Part shown: in pieces, positions 59,567 through 64,000 of the stretch | How positions within the stretch are numbered: position 1 is the first letter of the stretch | Layout of the letters: the number at the start of each line of letters is the position of its first letter | DNA from: Adenanthera pavonina | Lineage: Eukaryota; Streptophyta; Magnoliopsida; Fabales; Fabaceae | Length of the DNA stretch: 64,000 nucleotides | Assembly: GCA_026686845.1 (NCBI GenBank) | Contig: JAIVEN010000010.1 | Span: 35,128,001 to 35,192,000 of the forward strand | Reading direction: 5' to 3' | Position numbers and translations under genes: made by a program | Notes under the pieces: generated by a model | The model's input: the letters and a program-made list of their open reading frames with translations, nothing else | What the model was told of the DNA's origin: nothing | Database searches by the model: none

Positions 59567-60915
59567 TTATTTAAACAAAAGCTTGCAACTCTCAGAGCCT
59601 CTGGGACATAATGATAATCTTGTGAGCATTTGGAGCTTCAAATTTGCATCACTTGTATAACTGCAAATGGAGATGGTCCTCAAAATTCTTGCGTTCTCCA
59701 AAATAAATCTTACAATTTCAAGCTCATATTCCGAGCCTTTGTATGTATCAAGACTGAATTTCTTCAGGTGTGATGAAACACAGTGAGGAACATCAAGTAA
59801 TGGTTTCATCAGCCTTTCCTTTCCACGGGGATAAAGAGAAGTCTGACCACAGATATCAGAGTTAAAAACTGATTACAGAAAAAGTAATGCCCACACAAAT
59901 CAAGTTGAAATTAACAAATTAACCTGATAAATTTCAAGAATTTCAAGCTTTGGGCAGTTTCGTAAGCATTCCACTATCCAATTCTAATCAACTTCATCAC
60001 ATGAAAATTTAATGTGGGATAAATTGTCAAATGTTGGAATATCATGGCCAGGTGACCACGTTTCCTGCATCAAGACCAAAAAAAGTCTAAAGATTGTTAT
60101 TAGATAATAGAACAAAAAGCAATAATATAAATCATCAACATTCTTACCATATTTAACAGTAGATGTGTCCATAGATGTGTCACATTAGAAAAAGCTTTCG
60201 ACGTTATTAGAAATGGAGGAACATTTGCTGAGACTAAATGTTCAAGACTTTCAATATCGAGTATTAAATTGTAATTACCTATTTCCAATTTGTAATCATA
60301 TGTATCATAATTAAGTATATGCAAATGTTCTAGTGCCAATTCTTCAAGAAGAGCACATCCAGAAAGAAGATTTGCCAGGCATTCAATATCTGGAAATTGT
60401 GCTATCACCAAATGCATGGCCTTAAGTGAAGGCATATTAACAAAAGAAGTGTTCACCGTAACATTATGCAACTTTAAAACCCTAATGGAACTGCAGTTGA
60501 AAATGTGAGAGTGCAGGCCAATGTTGAACCTATTCCAAAAACATAACTCGAGATGCTCAACTTTGCAATTTATCGCTGTGTTAATCCAAATGTTAGCCTT
60601 ATTACGGGGCACAAAAAAGGTCCAGTTCTTGAGAAGAAACATTTTCATGGGTTTTAAATCTCCCAAGATAAGAACTGTGTCAACAAACTGAATGAAGAAG
60701 TCAAGACTATGAAAGCTTCTATCATCAAAGTCAAGAGTGGGCATTGAAAGCCAAAGTGATCTCCACCTCTTGGACAACAGGCTTGTGGCAACAACTTTCT
60801 CCATTGGCAGAAAAGAGAGAATATGTTGAAGCAATGAATCTGGTAGCTTCCTAATCATATCGCACATTATTACCTGACTTCCACTTTTCTGGCGCTTGGC
60901 CAATGATTTTTCCAT
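59567..60915 (-). pseudogene. F-box/LRR/FBD locus, Trp-to-stop in exon 2
   Basis: Exons 60915-60148, 60064-59924 and 59842-59567 are in frame with each other. Exon 1 encodes 256 aa with KLPDSLLQHILSFLP, LLSKRWRSLWLSMPTL and LRR segments (MPSLKAMHLV, LLSGCALLEEL). In exon 2, TAG at 59986-59984 replaces the first Trp of the paralog's DWIWIVECL. A 282-aa product would keep the F-box and most LRRs but lose the FBD domain. Exon 3 is still open (DVPHCVSSHLKKF, CPRGSESC). Near the end of exon 1 a 12-base tandem duplication (ACACATCTATGG / ACACATCTACTG) adds THL-type residues. A 5'-UTR intron (61513-60977) and leader (61514 to about 61860) are conserved with the 55-kb copy. It may be a recent pseudogene, or still express a short form. 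Confidence 0.83.
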
Positions 60916-61513
60916 TATCTAAGACTATACTTCGAGGAAGTGAGGAAGACAATGAAGGTTCTAGTTGAACTTGAACCTATTAAGAAAAACATCAAACAAG
61001 AGGTAATATTTTTTTCTCCCTAAACTTGAAGATATTTAGAGAACAATATGCAGAACAGTTCTTCACTGCCTGCTTATAGATAGTGATGGATATGCATGAA
61101 GATTCGTGAAACACTATGCATTCAACAGTTTGTGCAGAGATTTAGCCTTTTTGTTTATCTGAGTCAATATGAAACAATTAGCACAAACTCTGGTCCTAAG
61201 GAAAATAATTAGTTTAATAATGGAAGAAAGATAAATTTATGAGACAGCAACATCAGCATTCACACATTTGTCAAAAGTGTCATCGCTGAAACTCAGACAA
61301 ATGGTAAACAATTCGGAATATACTTTTGGAAATTTGGTAGTACAAGCAAAGAGGTAGCACAAGATAAATAAACTGACCATAAAACTGAACTTATTGAAAC
61401 AAAAAAATCATTTTGATCATTCAAGAATACAACATGGAAATTCGATGCTATAATCAGGTATCAACTTACGGCTATATGCATGACAAAGTAAAAAGACGAA
61501 TAGACAACAATAC

Positions 61514-61860
61514 CTGTGGAGGAGTTTCAATCTCCTTCCCTGTTTCGCTCTTTTCTGTTTGTCTCTTCTCTGCTGCTCTCTTCTTTCTCTCCTTCCGATC
61601 CCCTTCCAATTTCTCAAGCACTCTTTGTATGTTGGCTTCGCCTTCGGTTCTTCCGCTCAATCTCCCTCAATATCCCTATGAATCTCGTTCTCCCCCATCT
61701 GCATTTCCCTCTCTATTTCGCTCTCTCCGTCGATCGATCTCACTCGAAGCTCTCCCCAGTCTGAATCCGTTTCCTTCTTTTAGTCGCTAGAAGCTCTCCC
61801 TGTCTCTGAATTTGGGAAACCCTACTCTGTCACTCCGTTCCAGCTCTCTCCTCTGTGGGC
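61514..61860 (-). promoter_or_regulatory. Likely 5'-UTR exon of the F-box locus at 60.9 kb
   Basis: Sense-strand GA-rich leader ending at CACAG|GTATTGTTG. It aligns with 55629-55990. Plus-strand frames here (61413-61790, 61516-61764) arise from the CT-rich complement and are not genes. Confidence 0.5.
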
Positions 61861-61869
61861 CATGCTCCA

Positions 61870-62640
61870 TAGGGAGGAGCTTTGTCTCCTTTCACTCTCT
61901 TTTATTTTTTTATTTAATTATTTATTTTTAATAAATTTTAAAATATATATATTTACTTTTATTTTTATAAAAAGTACTCCTTCTGATCTTGTGCCACGTA
62001 TCTTCTTAATCTCTTGATTTATGCTATATATGCATTTCTACTATTATTTTTTTTAACTAGTCGTCCCCTCTCAGTAACGTAGAGATCAGGCTGACTGATC
62101 ATTAACTTATATATGTTATGCCAATTTACTCCTGAGTATAAACAATCCCTCCTGGGTTTTGGGGATTCAAATGACACCTTAAAATTAACACAAAGAGTTT
62201 GGTGAACATAACATTCTAATACTCTGGTTACAGAGAAGTTATTGAGATTGATCTTATTCAAACTTTTTCTAATATACAGGTTTCTCATGAGAGGCAAGTG
62301 TAAAGTATACATGAATCTGGATAGATAGAACTCAGATATGATTAGTTTTAGAATTTCGAGAAAGAAGAGAGAAGGTTTTAGAAGATAGTCATTTTATTTC
62401 ACAAAGTGGGGCTAATGGATTTCTCCCCTTGCCCTCTGCTTACAAACTGAGCTTCGAGTAGGAGCGGCTAACTTTTTACATGATTAAAGACAAACATCAA
62501 TGGCAGACAAACTTTACATCTTCTGTCAACCCACTTTGAAAAGTAAGGATGACAATGTACTAAAAACAAAGTACTTTTTCTTTTCAACATACTAAAAGAC
62601 TTAGGAAAATAAGGATAAACAATTTTTTGACTTTAGAACA
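61870..62640. other. Intergenic, no gene seen
   Basis: Poly(A/T)-rich to 62060, then mixed composition. The minus-strand frame 62019-62312 has no recognisable domain. No element ends identified. Confidence 0.45.
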
Positions 62641-62659
62641 CACTTGACATATTTAGAAA

Positions 62660-62895
62660 AAGATATAAGAGACTGTCGGCATATCAGGACAAGACTTCAA
62701 TAATTTTTATGGATAGGTTTATGACTAGATGAGTGGTTCATGATGTCTTCTTCAAGTTGCTTTTTCATTTTTTTGGTAGCTTTTCTTTGAACTTTGTCAA
62801 ATTCCTCACCAATGTCAAAGTGACTAGGTAGAGGAGGCTGAGTAGGCTAAGTAAACGTCTGAGAAAGAAAATCTTGCAAGAACTGGGGGTCTATC
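62660..62895 (-). pseudogene. Minus-strand coding remnant, possibly caulimovirid-derived
   Basis: On the minus strand a frame reads DPQFLQDFLSQ, then after one in-frame TAG, LPSHFDIGEEFDKVQ and KKMKKQLEED, then a stop near 62695. The acidic/lysine-rich composition, and its position next to the plus-strand pararetrovirus region, suggest another piece of the same integrated sequence in opposite orientation. I cannot name the protein. Confidence 0.35.
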
Positions 62896-62951
62896 TGTAA
62901 AGGTTTTATAGGGTTTAATCTGTAAAGGTTTTATCCCTATAAAATCTTAAC

Positions 62952-64000
62952 AGATCAAAACTCCTCCATCTTCACCAAAACAACAACAACCATCACCCTT
63001 TTTTTCAAAAGATAAATCCATAGCTACCATCCGTCCAAGATCTAAATCATCTGCTCAATCTGAACATGATAACTCAGATAATGATTACAATTCAAGTTCT
63101 GATTTATTAGACTCATCTCTTCAGTCTCATCCTATTCCAACCATGTCTATGGTAATTTCGGATCCACTAACATCTGATCGTCCAAAATCCCCTATTATCA
63201 AAAATCCTGTCGATCAACCTCATGGGGAAAACATGCATCACAAGCCAAGTAATGGCCCTTACTTCACTTTTGATGATCTCTCTCCCCACAAATAGAGAGA
63301 GAAAATGCATAAATTTGATGCAGGGATAGATGTTCAGATGAATGAACCAGATGCTAACCTTTAGGATGTATTAAGCAATGTTCTCTCAAGAATGGTTGGT
63401 AATCTCAAAGAATGGTTCACAAGTTTAAGTGAATATCAAAAGCTTCAGATGGCTCAGTATGATATTCCCACATTTTTGGGGATATTACATTGTGAATTTA
63501 TTGGTGATTTTGGCATCATTGAGCTCCTTGAAATGAAATGTTGTTCTCTTGACCGACGTGATTTACAGAAGCATTTTCAAAGGATATCTAAAAAATATTA
63601 CATGCCCAGAGGAGCTAATGATGTTAAGCTTAGGCATGTTTTTCTTGTCTCTCTTCCAGATGAACTACAAAAAACTCCTAATTCTCTTAACCGAGAAATG
63701 ACATGGATTACTCTTGGAGAAATCTATCAACTTGCTTTGGCTTCTCTTGACAGATTATGTGAACAACAGAAATTTGTTAAGAATGTTCTTGAGAGCAAAG
63801 TCAATCTGTACAAAGTCTATAAATGACATGACCTGAAGATTAAGTGCAAGGACAAGAATACATGTTCGTGTTCGACAAAGAAGAAATCTCATTTCTTCAA
63901 ATTCCCTTACAAGAAAAAAGGTTTCTTTGAAAGATGGCGAAAACCATTTCGATTTTTCAAAAAGAGATCATCAACCTCCAAGAAATCTGACAAATGTTAC
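62952..64000 (+). pseudogene. Endogenous pararetrovirus (Caulimoviridae) coat-protein region, partial
   Basis: One plus-strand frame runs from a TAA near 62950 to the window edge, broken by TAG (63293-63295), TAG (63362-63364) and TGA (63824-63826). The longest open part is 63392-63823. Features seen are an Asp/Ser-rich stretch before the first stop, a helical core with CCSLDRRDLQKHF and TLGEIYQLALASL, then a very basic Lys/Phe-rich tail with CxC, and KSDKCY at the edge, where a CCHC zinc knuckle would begin. This order (acidic, helical core, basic tail, knuckle) is that of caulimovirid capsid proteins, and it resembles the petuvirus/florendovirus type integrated in many plant genomes. The three stops make it non-functional. 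Movement-protein or polymerase parts would lie outside the window. Confidence 0.8.

Noticed and set aside
62019..62312. 97-codon minus-strand frame
   Set aside because: No domain, no splice context, and no resemblance to the neighbouring viral remnant or F-box genes.

Overview
The window looks like nuclear DNA of a eudicot plant. It is strongly AT-rich, genes are sparse and contain introns, and most of the sequence is transposon debris. Plant-specific markers are F-box/FBD/LRR genes, a plant-type HAD acid phosphatase, a Cassandra-type element (LTRs carrying 5S-rRNA-like sequence) and a caulimovirid remnant. No bacterial-style operons, CRISPR arrays or tRNA genes were found. All similarities reported were found by eye within the window; no database was searched.

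Genes. Two protein-coding loci look intact, both on the minus strand. One is a three-exon F-box/LRR/FBD gene (11474-12784, predicted 381 aa). The other is a four-exon HAD acid phosphatase (20578-24010, predicted 265 aa). All exon junctions in both keep the frame. Six more F-box loci, all minus strand, are decayed: 3915-4745, 16690-17130, 41750-42270, 46695-47990, 53633-55027 and 59567-60915. The last two are a recent duplicate pair that share a 5'-UTR intron of nearly identical length and their 3' flanks. One is broken by a 32-bp insertion, the other by a Trp-to-stop change. F-box proteins of this kind normally act as substrate receptors of SCF ubiquitin ligases.

Mobile DNA. From 25.9 to 28.1 kb, a terminal-inverted-repeat element holds a tandem Cassandra-type element (LTR-interior-LTR-interior-LTR). 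From 29075 to 40655 there is an 11.6-kb LTR retrotransposon with a perfect 6-bp target duplication and no recognisable gag/pol. Inside it sits a second, long-LTR element (34799-39915, target duplication TATGA), and inside that a Cassandra solo LTR (target duplication TAGAA): three insertion layers. A solo LTR of the long-LTR family lies at 5634-8149 (target duplication TTCCC). A 377-bp MITE family has four copies, one nested in another. A hAT-like element with an 8-bp target duplication occupies intron 3 of the phosphatase. Stowaway-like MITEs cluster at 18.4-20.0 kb.

Duplicated blocks explain much of the layout. 3.9-5.6 kb pairs with 11.8-14.8 kb. The flanks of the 11.6-kb retrotransposon pair with 43.2-45.2 kb, which shows the pre-insertion site. 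52.8-56.0 kb pairs with 59.0-61.9 kb. The right edge (about 62.95-64.0 kb) is an endogenous pararetrovirus coat-protein region interrupted by three in-frame stops.
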